Origin: Pseudonocardia sp.
GTDB lineage: Bacteria; Actinomycetota; Actinomycetes; Mycobacteriales; Pseudonocardiaceae
DNA: 41,317 nucleotides
Assembly: GCA_025869365.1 (NCBI GenBank)
Contig: JAOZVV010000115.1
Span: forward strand, 1 to 41,317
Reading direction: 5' to 3'
The notes under the pieces were generated by a model. That model had not been told where the DNA came from. It searched no databases and saw nothing but the letters and a program-made list of their open reading frames with translations. The position numbers and the translations under genes are program-made. The stretch's first letter is position 1. Every line of letters starts with the position of its first letter. Below are positions 14,363 through 20,936 of this stretch, one piece after another.

Positions 14363-15457
14363 ATGGGGACCGGGACCGCGGGGACCGCCGTCGTCGACTG
14401 CGACGTGCACAACGCCGTCCCCCGGCTCTCGGCGCTGTTCCCCTTCCTGCCGGACAGCTGGGTCGACTACTGCCGGGAGACGGGTGTGGAGGGCTTCGAC
14501 CCGGCCTTCTACCCGCCGGGCGCGCCGCTGTCCGCACGGCCGGGGAGCCGGGTCGGCGACGGGCCGCCCGGCTCGGACCCGGACGTGGTGCGCGCCCACG
14601 TCCTCGACGCCACGGGCGCGCGGTGGGCCGTGCTGAACTGTCTCTACGCCGTGCACGCGCTGCACAACCCGGACTGGGCGGCGAGCATGGCCGGCGCGCT
14701 CAACGAGTGGCAGGCCGTGCACTGGCTCGCCGCCGACCCCCGGTTCCGGGCCTCGATCGTCGTCTCGCTGCGCGATCCGCACGCGGCCGCCGAGGAGATC
14801 GGGCGCCGGGCGGGGAACGGGTTCGTGCAGGTCCTCCTGCCGGCCTCGGCCCCCGCCCCGCTCGGGCAGCGGTCCTTCTGGCCGGTCTACGCCGCGGCCG
14901 AGGCCGCGGGGGTGCCGGTGGCGGTGCATCCGGGTGTGGGCGGGGCGAACCCGCTCTCCCCCGTCGGGTGGCCGGCGCACCACGTGGAGGACTACGCGGG
15001 TGCGGCGCTCACGCTGCAGTCCCAGCTCACCAGCCTGGTCGCCGAGGGCGTGTTCGCCGCGTACCCCGGGCTCCGGGTGGTGCTGCTGGAGAGCGGGGTC
15101 ACCTGGCTGCCGTCGCTGATGTGGCGCTTCGACAAGAACTGGAAGGCCCTGCGCCGGGAGGTGCCCTGGGTGGACCGGCCGCCGTCGCAGGTCATCCGCG
15201 AGCACGTGCTGCTGAGCACCACCCCGCTCGACGCCCCGCCCGCGCTCGACCGCGCCTGGGTGGACCGGTTCCTCACCCAGCTCGGCACGGTCCGGATGCT
15301 CCTGCACGCCGGTGACTACCCGCACTGGCACCACGGGACCGCGCCGGCCGCACTGCTCGAGCAGCTCTCGCCCGCGGAGCGCGAGCTCGTGCTGGGCGGC
15401 AACGCGACCCGGCTCTACGGGCTGCCCGAGGAGGCGGGATGCAGACCGGTGGCCTGA
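14363..15457 (+). CDS. Amidohydrolase_2 (ACMSD/LigY-like) family protein, copy 1
   Basis: The 364-residue TIM-barrel metal enzyme starts with VVDCDVHNAVPRLSALFPFL. Landmarks further on are NPDWAASMAGALNEWQAVHW (about 105-125), PVYAAAEAAGVPVAVHPGVG (about 175-195), a second-half VVLLESGVTWLPSLMWRFDK, and the C-terminal metal Asp in HAGDYPHWHHG. Family members decarboxylate or hydrolyse ring-cleavage products. The ATG at 14363 follows GGAGGAGG; a GTG seven codons upstream is less likely. It overlaps the next, paralogous gene by 19 bases. The N-terminal metal site shows a single His (DVH) rather than the HxH of ACMSD. Confidence 0.85.
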   Translation: MGTGTAGTAVVDCDVHNAVPRLSALFPFLPDSWVDYCRETGVEGFDPAFYPPGAPLSARPGSRVGDGPPGSDPDVVRAHVLDATGARWAVLNCLYAVHALHNPDWAASMAGALNEWQAVHWLAADPRFRASIVVSLRDPHAAAEEIGRRAGNGFVQVLLPASAPAPLGQRSFWPVYAAAEAAGVPVAVHPGVGGANPLSPVGWPAHHVEDYAGAALTLQSQLTSLVAEGVFAAYPGLRVVLLESGVTWLPSLMWRFDKNWKALRREVPWVDRPPSQVIREHVLLSTTPLDAPPALDRAWVDRFLTQLGTVRMLLHAGDYPHWHHGTAPAALLEQLSPAERELVLGGNATRLYGLPEEAGCRPVA

Positions 15458-16506
15458 TCGACTGCGACGTGCACAACGCGGTGTCCGCCGACGCCGAGCT
15501 GCTGCCCTACCTGTCGGCGCGGTGGCGGCGGCACATGGAGCTGGTCGGCTCCCGGACCTTCTCGCCGTTCACGAAGGGCTACGCGTACCCGAAGGCGGCC
15601 CGGTTCGCGAGCAGGCGGGACGCGTGGCCCCCCGGCGGCGGTCTGCCCGGCTCCGACCTGGAGTTCATGAGGGTGCAGCTGCTCGACGCGTACCCCGTCG
15701 AGCGTGCGGTGCTCAACTGCCTCTTCCGCGCCCCGGAGCAGCGCCACGACGCCTACGGCGCCGCGCTCGCCGCGGCGGTGAACGACTGGCAGGTCGAGCA
15801 CTGGCTCGAGCGCGACGACCGGTTGCGGGCGTCGGTCACCGTGCCGTTCGAGTTCCCCGACCTCGCGGCCTCGGAGATCGACCGGGCGTCCGCGCATCCC
15901 GGGTTCGTGCAGGTGCTGCTGTACCCGCGGACCATGGCTCCGCTCGGCGGGCGCCGGTACTGGCCGATCTACGAGGCGGCCTGCCGGGCCGGCCTGCCGG
16001 TCGCCGTGCACGCCGCCTCGACCACCGCGGGGCCCACCACCGCGACGGGCTGGCCGTCGTACTACATCGAGGACCACACCGGGCTCGCCGTCGCCTTCCA
16101 GGCCCAGGTGATCAGCCTGATCTTCAACGGCGTGTTCGACCGGTTCCCCGAGCTCCGCGTCGTGCTGTCCGAGGGCGGCTTCGCCTGGGTGCCCGCCCTC
16201 GCCCACCGGCTCGACGCGCTGCACGCCCGGCTCGGCGAGGAGGTACCGGACCTGCGCCACGCGCCGTCGCACTATCTGCGCACGCACATCAGGATCACCA
16301 CGCAGCCGATGGAGGAGCCGGAGCGGCCCGGTGACCTCGTCCCCCTGATCCGCGAGGTGGGCGCCGACCTGCTCATGTTCTCCACCGACTACCCGCACTG
16401 GGACTTCGACGACCCCTACCGGGCCTTCCGCACCCGCGTGCCCGCGGACCTGCACCAGCGGATCATGCACGACAACGCGTGCGCGACCTACCGGTTCGCC
16501 GCATGA
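15439..16506 (+). CDS. Amidohydrolase_2 (ACMSD/LigY-like) family protein, copy 2
   Basis: This 355-residue paralogue of the previous gene has the same opening LIDCDVHNAVSADAELLPYL and the same order of landmarks. These are AVNDWQVEHWLERDDRLRAS, IYEAACRAGLPVAVHAAS, VVLSEGGFAWVPALAHRLDA and the C-terminal MFSTDYPHWDFDDP, here with the canonical TDYPHWD metal-site Asp. The tandem pair suggests either a heteromeric enzyme or successive hydrolysis or decarboxylation steps. Start ATG 15439 has GGAGGCGG before it and lies inside the preceding gene. Its stop overlaps the Rieske start (ATGA). Confidence 0.87.
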   Translation: MQTGGLIDCDVHNAVSADAELLPYLSARWRRHMELVGSRTFSPFTKGYAYPKAARFASRRDAWPPGGGLPGSDLEFMRVQLLDAYPVERAVLNCLFRAPEQRHDAYGAALAAAVNDWQVEHWLERDDRLRASVTVPFEFPDLAASEIDRASAHPGFVQVLLYPRTMAPLGGRRYWPIYEAACRAGLPVAVHAASTTAGPTTATGWPSYYIEDHTGLAVAFQAQVISLIFNGVFDRFPELRVVLSEGGFAWVPALAHRLDALHARLGEEVPDLRHAPSHYLRTHIRITTQPMEEPERPGDLVPLIREVGADLLMFSTDYPHWDFDDPYRAFRTRVPADLHQRIMHDNACATYRFAA

Positions 16507-16868
16507 CCGCGCCGGGCAGGGCGGTCGTCGTGGCGGTCGTCGGCGAGATCCCGGCGGGCGGACGCAAGATCGTCGACATCGACGGGCGCTCGGTCGGTGT
16601 GTTCAACCTCGGCGACGGGTTCGTCGCGTTGCGCAACACGTGCCCGCACGAGGGGGCACCGCTGTGCGAAGGGGTGCTGTCCGGCGCGCTGACGTCGCCG
16701 ACTCCCGGTGTCTACCACTACGAGCGGCGCGGTGAGATCCTCCGCTGCCCGTGGCACCAGTGGGAGTTCGACCTGCGCACCGGCCGCTCGTGGGTGGACC
16801 CGGACCGGGTGCGGGTGCGTCACTACCCGGTGACCAGCGACGGCCGGCACGTCATCGTGCACGTCTGA
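16503..16868 (+). CDS. Rieske [2Fe-2S] ferredoxin-like protein
   Basis: The 121-residue protein is a stand-alone Rieske domain. The first cluster motif is NTCPHEGAPLCEG (Cys-x-His, about residues 44-56) and the second is RCPWHQWEFDLRTGRSW (Cys-x2-His, about 82-98). There is no transmembrane helix or oxygenase domain, so it is a soluble ferredoxin or a small subunit. It is the last gene of the lactonase-amidohydrolase operon, overlapping its neighbour by four bases. It would pass electrons to an oxygenase; the LLM protein does not need a Rieske partner, so the real partner may be elsewhere or the protein may act on an unidentified step. Confidence 0.9.
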   Translation: MTAPGRAVVVAVVGEIPAGGRKIVDIDGRSVGVFNLGDGFVALRNTCPHEGAPLCEGVLSGALTSPTPGVYHYERRGEILRCPWHQWEFDLRTGRSWVDPDRVRVRHYPVTSDGRHVIVHV

Positions 16869-16877
16869 CGCAGGTCC

Positions 16878-16892
16878 GGTCCCGCGGGGACC
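16878..16892. terminator. Hairpin after the Rieske gene
   Basis: Perfect six-base arms GGTCCC and GGGACC surround GCG, starting ten bases after the Rieske stop codon. It has no T-run. It probably ends the catabolic operon, although the arms are short. Confidence 0.4.
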
Positions 16893-16928
16893 TTCCCCGG
16901 CGCGGGCCGGCCTGCTTCACTCGACGAC

Positions 16929-17630
16929 GTGCCGTCCGGCCCACGGTTCCCCATCGCCGAGCCCCGCCACGGGTCGCTGCCTGTGCTGCTGCTCGTCCTC
17001 ACCATGGTCACGGGCGTGATCGACGCGATCAGCCTGCTCGCCCTCGGCCGCGTCTTCGTCGCCAACATGACCGGCAACGTCGTCGTCACCGGTTTCGCGA
17101 TCGCGGGCGTCCCCGAGTTCTCCCTGCGCACCTCGCTGGCGGTGCTGGCGGCCTTCCTGGCCGGTGCCGCCGCGGCCGGCCTCCTCGTCGAGCGGATCGA
17201 CGGGCGCGGGACGCTGCTGCGTACCGCGGTCCTGATCGAGGGGGTCCTGCTCGCGGCCTGCCTGGTCATGGTGCTCGTGCGACCGCCGGCGGTGGACTCG
17301 TGGCCGACGATCGCGACGGCCGTGGTCGCGGCCCTGGCCATGGGCGTGCAGAACGCCGTGGCCCGGCGGATCGCGGTGCCGGACCTCAACACCAGCGTCA
17401 TCTCGATGTCCATGACCGGGCTCGCCGCCGACCACCGGCACGCGGGCCGGCCGGCGGTGCTGCGGCGCGCGGCGGCCGTGCTCAGCCTGCTGCTCGGCGC
17501 CGTCGTGGGTGCGGTGCTCGTCCGGACGACCGGGGTCGCCGCGGCGTTCGGGCTGATCCTCGTCCTGCTCGCGGGGGTGGCGCTCGCCGCGCACCGCCAG
17601 CTCCGGCGTGGGCCGGACTGGGAGGGCTGA
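16929..17630 (+). CDS. YoaK-family (DUF1275) membrane protein
   Basis: This 233-residue protein has about six hydrophobic segments. It opens with the family signature MVTGVIDAISLLALGRVFVA followed by NMTGNVVVTGFAIAGV (about 20-60), and contains AMGVQNAVARRIAVPDLNTS (about 140-160). DUF1275 proteins are inner-membrane proteins of unknown or permease-like role. The start is the GTG at 16929, just 60 bases after the Rieske gene; no strong ribosome site is visible, so a leaderless or weakly translated start is possible. It may share transcription with the preceding operon unless the hairpin at 16878 stops it. Confidence 0.85.
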   Translation: MPSGPRFPIAEPRHGSLPVLLLVLTMVTGVIDAISLLALGRVFVANMTGNVVVTGFAIAGVPEFSLRTSLAVLAAFLAGAAAAGLLVERIDGRGTLLRTAVLIEGVLLAACLVMVLVRPPAVDSWPTIATAVVAALAMGVQNAVARRIAVPDLNTSVISMSMTGLAADHRHAGRPAVLRRAAAVLSLLLGAVVGAVLVRTTGVAAAFGLILVLLAGVALAAHRQLRRGPDWEG

Positions 17631-17728
17631 CCGCGGGGTGCGGGCCGGGGCGCACCCGAGGGCGGCACCGGGCGGGCGGCACGGGAGCGGTGTGCGGCTA
17701 GGCTCGCGTCCCCCTGGCTGGAGGTCCG

Positions 17729-18472
17729 ATGGCCGCACGTTTCTCCGAGCTCGACTGGCGGCCCACCCCGATGGGCGAGCTGCAGCTCCGCCGCAGGTGG
17801 GACCCCGCCGCGGCGGCGGACGTCCTGGAGGTGAAGCTCGGGGACGAGTTCCTGATGTCGAGCATGTTCACCGTCGCCGAGGAGGAGATGGCACGCCTCG
17901 CCCTGGCCGGGCTCGCGGCCCGGATCCGCCGGCCCGAGGGCCCGGGTGAGACGGGGCTGGACGTGGTGGTCGGCGGCCTCGGCCTCGGCTACACCGCGCT
18001 GACGGTCCTGCAGGATGCCGGGGTGCGATCCCTCGCCGTCGTCGAGGCGCTGGACCCGGTGATCGAGTGGCACCGCGAGGGGCTGATCCCCGCCGGGCGC
18101 ACCCTGACCGCGGACCCCCGCTGCACGCTGGTGCACGGGGACTTCTTCGCGATGGTCCGCTCCGGTGACGGCCTGGACCCGGCCGTACCGGGACGGCGGT
18201 TCCACGCCCTCGTCGTGGACATCGACCACTCGCCCCGGCACCTGCTCCATCCGAGCCACGCCGACCTCTACGAACCGGCCGGGCTGCGCCGGCTCTCGGA
18301 CCTGCTGCACCCGGGCGGCGTGTTCGCCCTCTGGTCCAACGACCCGCCGGACGACGCCTTCACCCGCGTGCTCGGCGAGGTCTTCGCGACGGCCGAGGCG
18401 GAGATCGTCCGCTTCCCCAACCCCCTGCAGGACAGGGAGGCGACCAACACGGTGTATCTCGCCCGGACCTGA
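17729..18472 (+). CDS. Spermidine synthase-fold (methyltransferase-like) protein
   Basis: The 247-residue protein follows the polyamine aminopropyltransferase layout without its N-terminal domain's usual key residues. The nucleotide-binding loop reads DVVVGGLGLGYTALTVLQDA (about 75-95), then LAVVEALDPVIEWHREGLIP (acidic ribose contact), CTLVHGDFFAMV and the core ALVVDIDHSPRHLLHPSHAD. The GGGDGG loop and the catalytic D-x-x-DP motif of true spermidine synthases are absent, so polyamine synthesis is unlikely and a SAM-binding or methyltransferase role is more plausible. A TAGGCT -10-like hexamer lies at 17699-17704 and GGAGG precedes the ATG. Confidence 0.75.
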   Translation: MAARFSELDWRPTPMGELQLRRRWDPAAAADVLEVKLGDEFLMSSMFTVAEEEMARLALAGLAARIRRPEGPGETGLDVVVGGLGLGYTALTVLQDAGVRSLAVVEALDPVIEWHREGLIPAGRTLTADPRCTLVHGDFFAMVRSGDGLDPAVPGRRFHALVVDIDHSPRHLLHPSHADLYEPAGLRRLSDLLHPGGVFALWSNDPPDDAFTRVLGEVFATAEAEIVRFPNPLQDREATNTVYLART

Positions 18473-18477
18473 GCGGA

Positions 18478-18525
18478 CCCGCCGCCGACCGGCGGGGGAG
18501 CCGGCCGTGCGAGAATCACGCACGG
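18478..18525. terminator. Two hairpins between convergent genes
   Basis: CCCGCCG-N5-CGGCGGG (18478-18496) is followed by CCGTGCG-N7-CGCACGG (18505-18525). Both stems are perfect. They lie just after the stop of the spermidine-synthase-like gene and 80-130 bases before the end of the convergent split-barrel gene. Confidence 0.55.
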
Positions 18526-18608
18526 GTCTCGTTCCCTCTCGCCAGGGTCGGGATCAAGGTCTCGGCCAGGTGGTCGGTTACGCCGGCCGAGACCGCCCGG
18601 CACCGCGC

Positions 18609-19022
18609 TCAGGAGCGGTGCACGGCCTGCGGATGCAGGACGACGCGGACCTGGTCGGCGGCCAGGATCGCGGTGAGCTCCCGGGCCCGGGCCTCGTCGT
18701 CGAGGTCCCAGTAGCGCGCCGCGAGGCGGGAGCACAGGTCGTGGGCCCCGTCGGCCTCCACGGTGGTCCGGCCGGTCACGGAGACCCAGCGCTCCCGTTC
18801 GCCCACCGGGGCGGCGACGACGAGTGAGGCGCGGGGGTCCCGGCTCAGGCGCCGCACCTTCGGGGAGTCCGGTGCCGTGAACAACTGGACCGTCCCGTCC
18901 GCGGTGACCTCGAACCAGACCGGCCTCGGCTGCGCCGGCCGGGGTCCGTCGGCCACGGTCAGGAACCCGTGCAGGGGGCGGGCGAGGAAGTCCCGGTCGG
19001 CCGCGGTCAGCAGGGCGGTCAT
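18609..19022 (-). CDS. Pyridoxamine 5'-phosphate oxidase-like split-barrel (FMN/F420) protein
   Basis: A 137-residue split-barrel flavin or F420 binding protein. MTALLTAADRDFLARPLHGF leads into LTVADGPRPAQPRPVWFEVT, then LFTAPDSPKVRRLSRDPRAS, which is the typical cofactor phosphate contact. VSVTGRTTVEADGA and RYWDL follow. It belongs to the short actinobacterial PPOX/TIGR F420 group rather than true PdxH. It overlaps the upstream NmrA-like gene by four bases (ATGA), so both are one operon controlled from the 19856-19936 gap, divergent from an AraC regulator. A redox reaction on a small molecule is probable; the substrate is unknown. Confidence 0.8.
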   Translation of the reverse strand: MTALLTAADRDFLARPLHGFLTVADGPRPAQPRPVWFEVTADGTVQLFTAPDSPKVRRLSRDPRASLVVAAPVGERERWVSVTGRTTVEADGAHDLCSRLAARYWDLDDEARARELTAILAADQVRVVLHPQAVHRS

Positions 19023-19855
19023 CGCTCCCAGACCCCCGCCGCCGCGACCCGCACGACGTAGTCCTCGAAGGTCCGGGGCGGGCGGCCCAGCAGGGCGGCG
19101 ACGTCGTCGGTCGTCCCGGCGATCACGCCGCTGTCCATCAGGACGAACATCTCGGTGACGTGGCGGGCGTCGTCCTCGTCCCAGCCCTGGTCGAGCAGCG
19201 CGGCGGTGTACTCGGCCGGGGAGATCTGCGTGGAGGTGATCGGCAGCCCGGACGCCCGGGAGATCAGCTCGACGGCCTCGGCGAAGGTCAGCGCGCGCGG
19301 TCCGGTGAGCTCGTAGACCCGGCCGGCGTGCCGGCCGGGCTCGGTCAGCACCGCGGCCGCGACGTCGGCGACGTCCTCGAGGTCGATGAACGGTTCTCCG
19401 ACGCCACCGGCCGGCAGCGCCAACTCGCCGGCGACCAGCGGGGCGTGGAAGAGGTCCTCGTCGAAGTTCTGGTCGAAGTTGGACGGCCGCAGCACCGTCC
19501 ACTCCAGGGCCGAGCCCCGCACGGCGTCCTCGGCCGAGCGCATGTCCAGCCCGAACGTCGAGTCGCCCCAGGTGTCGGCGCCGTGCCCGGAGAGCAGGAC
19601 CAGGCGCCGCACGCCGGCGGCCTCGGCGCGCGTCACGAACTCGTGCACCGGGCCGGGCACGGCCGGGGGCACGACGTAGACGGTGCCGACGCCGGCCAGG
19701 GTCGCGTCCCATCCGGCGGGATCGGACCAGTCGAACGGGGTCGCCGCGGACCGCGAGGCGGTGCGCACCGGCGTGCCGCGCAGCCGCAACCGGGCGGCGA
19801 CGCGGCGGCCGGTCTTGCCGGTGGCGCCGAGAACGAGGGTGAGGGCGTTGCTCAT
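19019..19855 (-). CDS. NmrA-like NAD(P)-binding oxidoreductase
   Basis: The 278-residue atypical SDR starts with LVLGATGKTGRRVAARLRLR (GxxGxxG at about 9-15) and continues with VRTASRSAATPFDWSDP and VRRLVLLSGHGADTW. WTVLRPSNFDQNFDEDLFHA lies where NmrA/quinone-reductase-like proteins have their substrate loop, and EPFIDLEDVADVAAAVLTEP completes the core. No classical Tyr-x3-Lys is seen, as expected for NmrA-like proteins, which bind NAD(P)H as quinone reductases or redox sensors. Start ATG 19855; the intergenic space to the AraC gene is 81 bases. It overlaps the downstream split-barrel gene. Confidence 0.85.
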   Translation of the reverse strand: MSNALTLVLGATGKTGRRVAARLRLRGTPVRTASRSAATPFDWSDPAGWDATLAGVGTVYVVPPAVPGPVHEFVTRAEAAGVRRLVLLSGHGADTWGDSTFGLDMRSAEDAVRGSALEWTVLRPSNFDQNFDEDLFHAPLVAGELALPAGGVGEPFIDLEDVADVAAAVLTEPGRHAGRVYELTGPRALTFAEAVELISRASGLPITSTQISPAEYTAALLDQGWDEDDARHVTEMFVLMDSGVIAGTTDDVAALLGRPPRTFEDYVVRVAAAGVWER

Positions 19856-19936
19856 GAGGCCAGTCAACGACGCGGGGCCCGGACGGATCCATGGGTGTGA
19901 AGCCGGAACACCTGTGTATTCGTCTAGCCTCGGGGC

Positions 19937-20920
19937 ATGGACGCGTTCGGGGACCTGTTCCGGGGGGTGCGGGCCCAGGGGTCGTTGTTCGGCAGCACGA
20001 CCCTGACCGCGCCCTGGTCGCTGCGCTTCGTGGACGGCGCCCCGCTGACGCTGTGCACCGTGCTCGAGGGATCCGGGTGGCTCGTCCCGGAGGGCCTCGC
20101 ACCGGAGCATCTCGCGGCCGGTGACACGCTGGTCGTGCGGGGTCCGACGACGTTCTCCTTCGTCGACGAGATCGGGACCGGGGCCGAGCCGATCGAGTGC
20201 GGCGAGGACTGCGCGACGCCCGAGCAGGGTGGCACCCTGCACCGCCTCGGCTGGCACGATCCCCGCCCCGACGACCCCGCCGGCGCGACGACGCTGGTCG
20301 TCGGCGCCTACCCGGTGCGGGGCGAGATCGGCCGGCGGCTGCTGGACGCGGTGCCCGACGTCCTGCGCGTCGCCCCCGGCGGGACGGCCGACGCGGTGCG
20401 GGACCTCCTGGCCGCCGAGGTCGCCGTCGACGCCCCGGGCCAGCAGGTCGTGCTCGACCGGCTGTTGGACTGGATGCTGGTGTGCGCGCTGCGCGAGTGG
20501 TTCGACCGGCCCGGCGGCCGCCCGCCCGCCTGGTACGCCGCGCACCGCGACCCGGTGGTCGGCCAGGCCCTGCGGCTGCTCCACGCCGAACCGGCGGCGC
20601 CGTGGACGGTCTCCTCGCTCGCCGGTCGGACCGGGGTGTCGCGCGCGACGCTGGCGAAGCGGTTCACCGACCTCGTCGACGAACCGCCCCTGACCTATCT
20701 CACCCGCTGGCGCATGACGCTCGCGGCGGACCTGCTGACCGGGCGCGAGGCGGCCACGATCGCCGAGATCGCCCGCGTCGTGGGCTACGCGGACGCCTTC
20801 GGGTTCAGCGCGGCGTTCAAGCGCGTCCGCGGCGTCAGCCCCAGCGAGTTCCGCCGCACCGCCACCGACGCTCCGGACCGGGCAGGCGTCCCGGACCTCG
20901 GCACCGCGCACGCCCGCTGA
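19937..20920 (+). CDS. AraC-family transcriptional regulator (cupin_6 + HTH_18)
   Basis: The 327-residue regulator has an N-terminal cupin sensor (about 1-195; GSTTLTAPWSLRFVDGAPLT, LVVRGPTTFSF) and two C-terminal helix-turn-helix motifs (about 210-310; WTVSSLAGRTGVSRATLAKR and TIAEIARVVGYADAFGFSAA, closing GVSPSEFRR). A TAGCCT hexamer at 19925-19930 ends six bases before the ATG and there is no Shine-Dalgarno sequence, which suggests a leaderless transcript. The divergent NmrA/split-barrel pair is the obvious target. It converges on the giant sensor gene with only 16 bases between them. Confidence 0.9.
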   Translation: MDAFGDLFRGVRAQGSLFGSTTLTAPWSLRFVDGAPLTLCTVLEGSGWLVPEGLAPEHLAAGDTLVVRGPTTFSFVDEIGTGAEPIECGEDCATPEQGGTLHRLGWHDPRPDDPAGATTLVVGAYPVRGEIGRRLLDAVPDVLRVAPGGTADAVRDLLAAEVAVDAPGQQVVLDRLLDWMLVCALREWFDRPGGRPPAWYAAHRDPVVGQALRLLHAEPAAPWTVSSLAGRTGVSRATLAKRFTDLVDEPPLTYLTRWRMTLAADLLTGREAATIAEIARVVGYADAFGFSAAFKRVRGVSPSEFRRTATDAPDRAGVPDLGTAHAR

Positions 20921-20936
20921 CCCGGGTTCCGAACGG

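Noticed and set aside
17729..18472. Polyamine synthesis (speE)
   Set aside because: The fold matches, but the GGGDGG loop and the catalytic Asp motif are missing and no decarboxylase gene is nearby.
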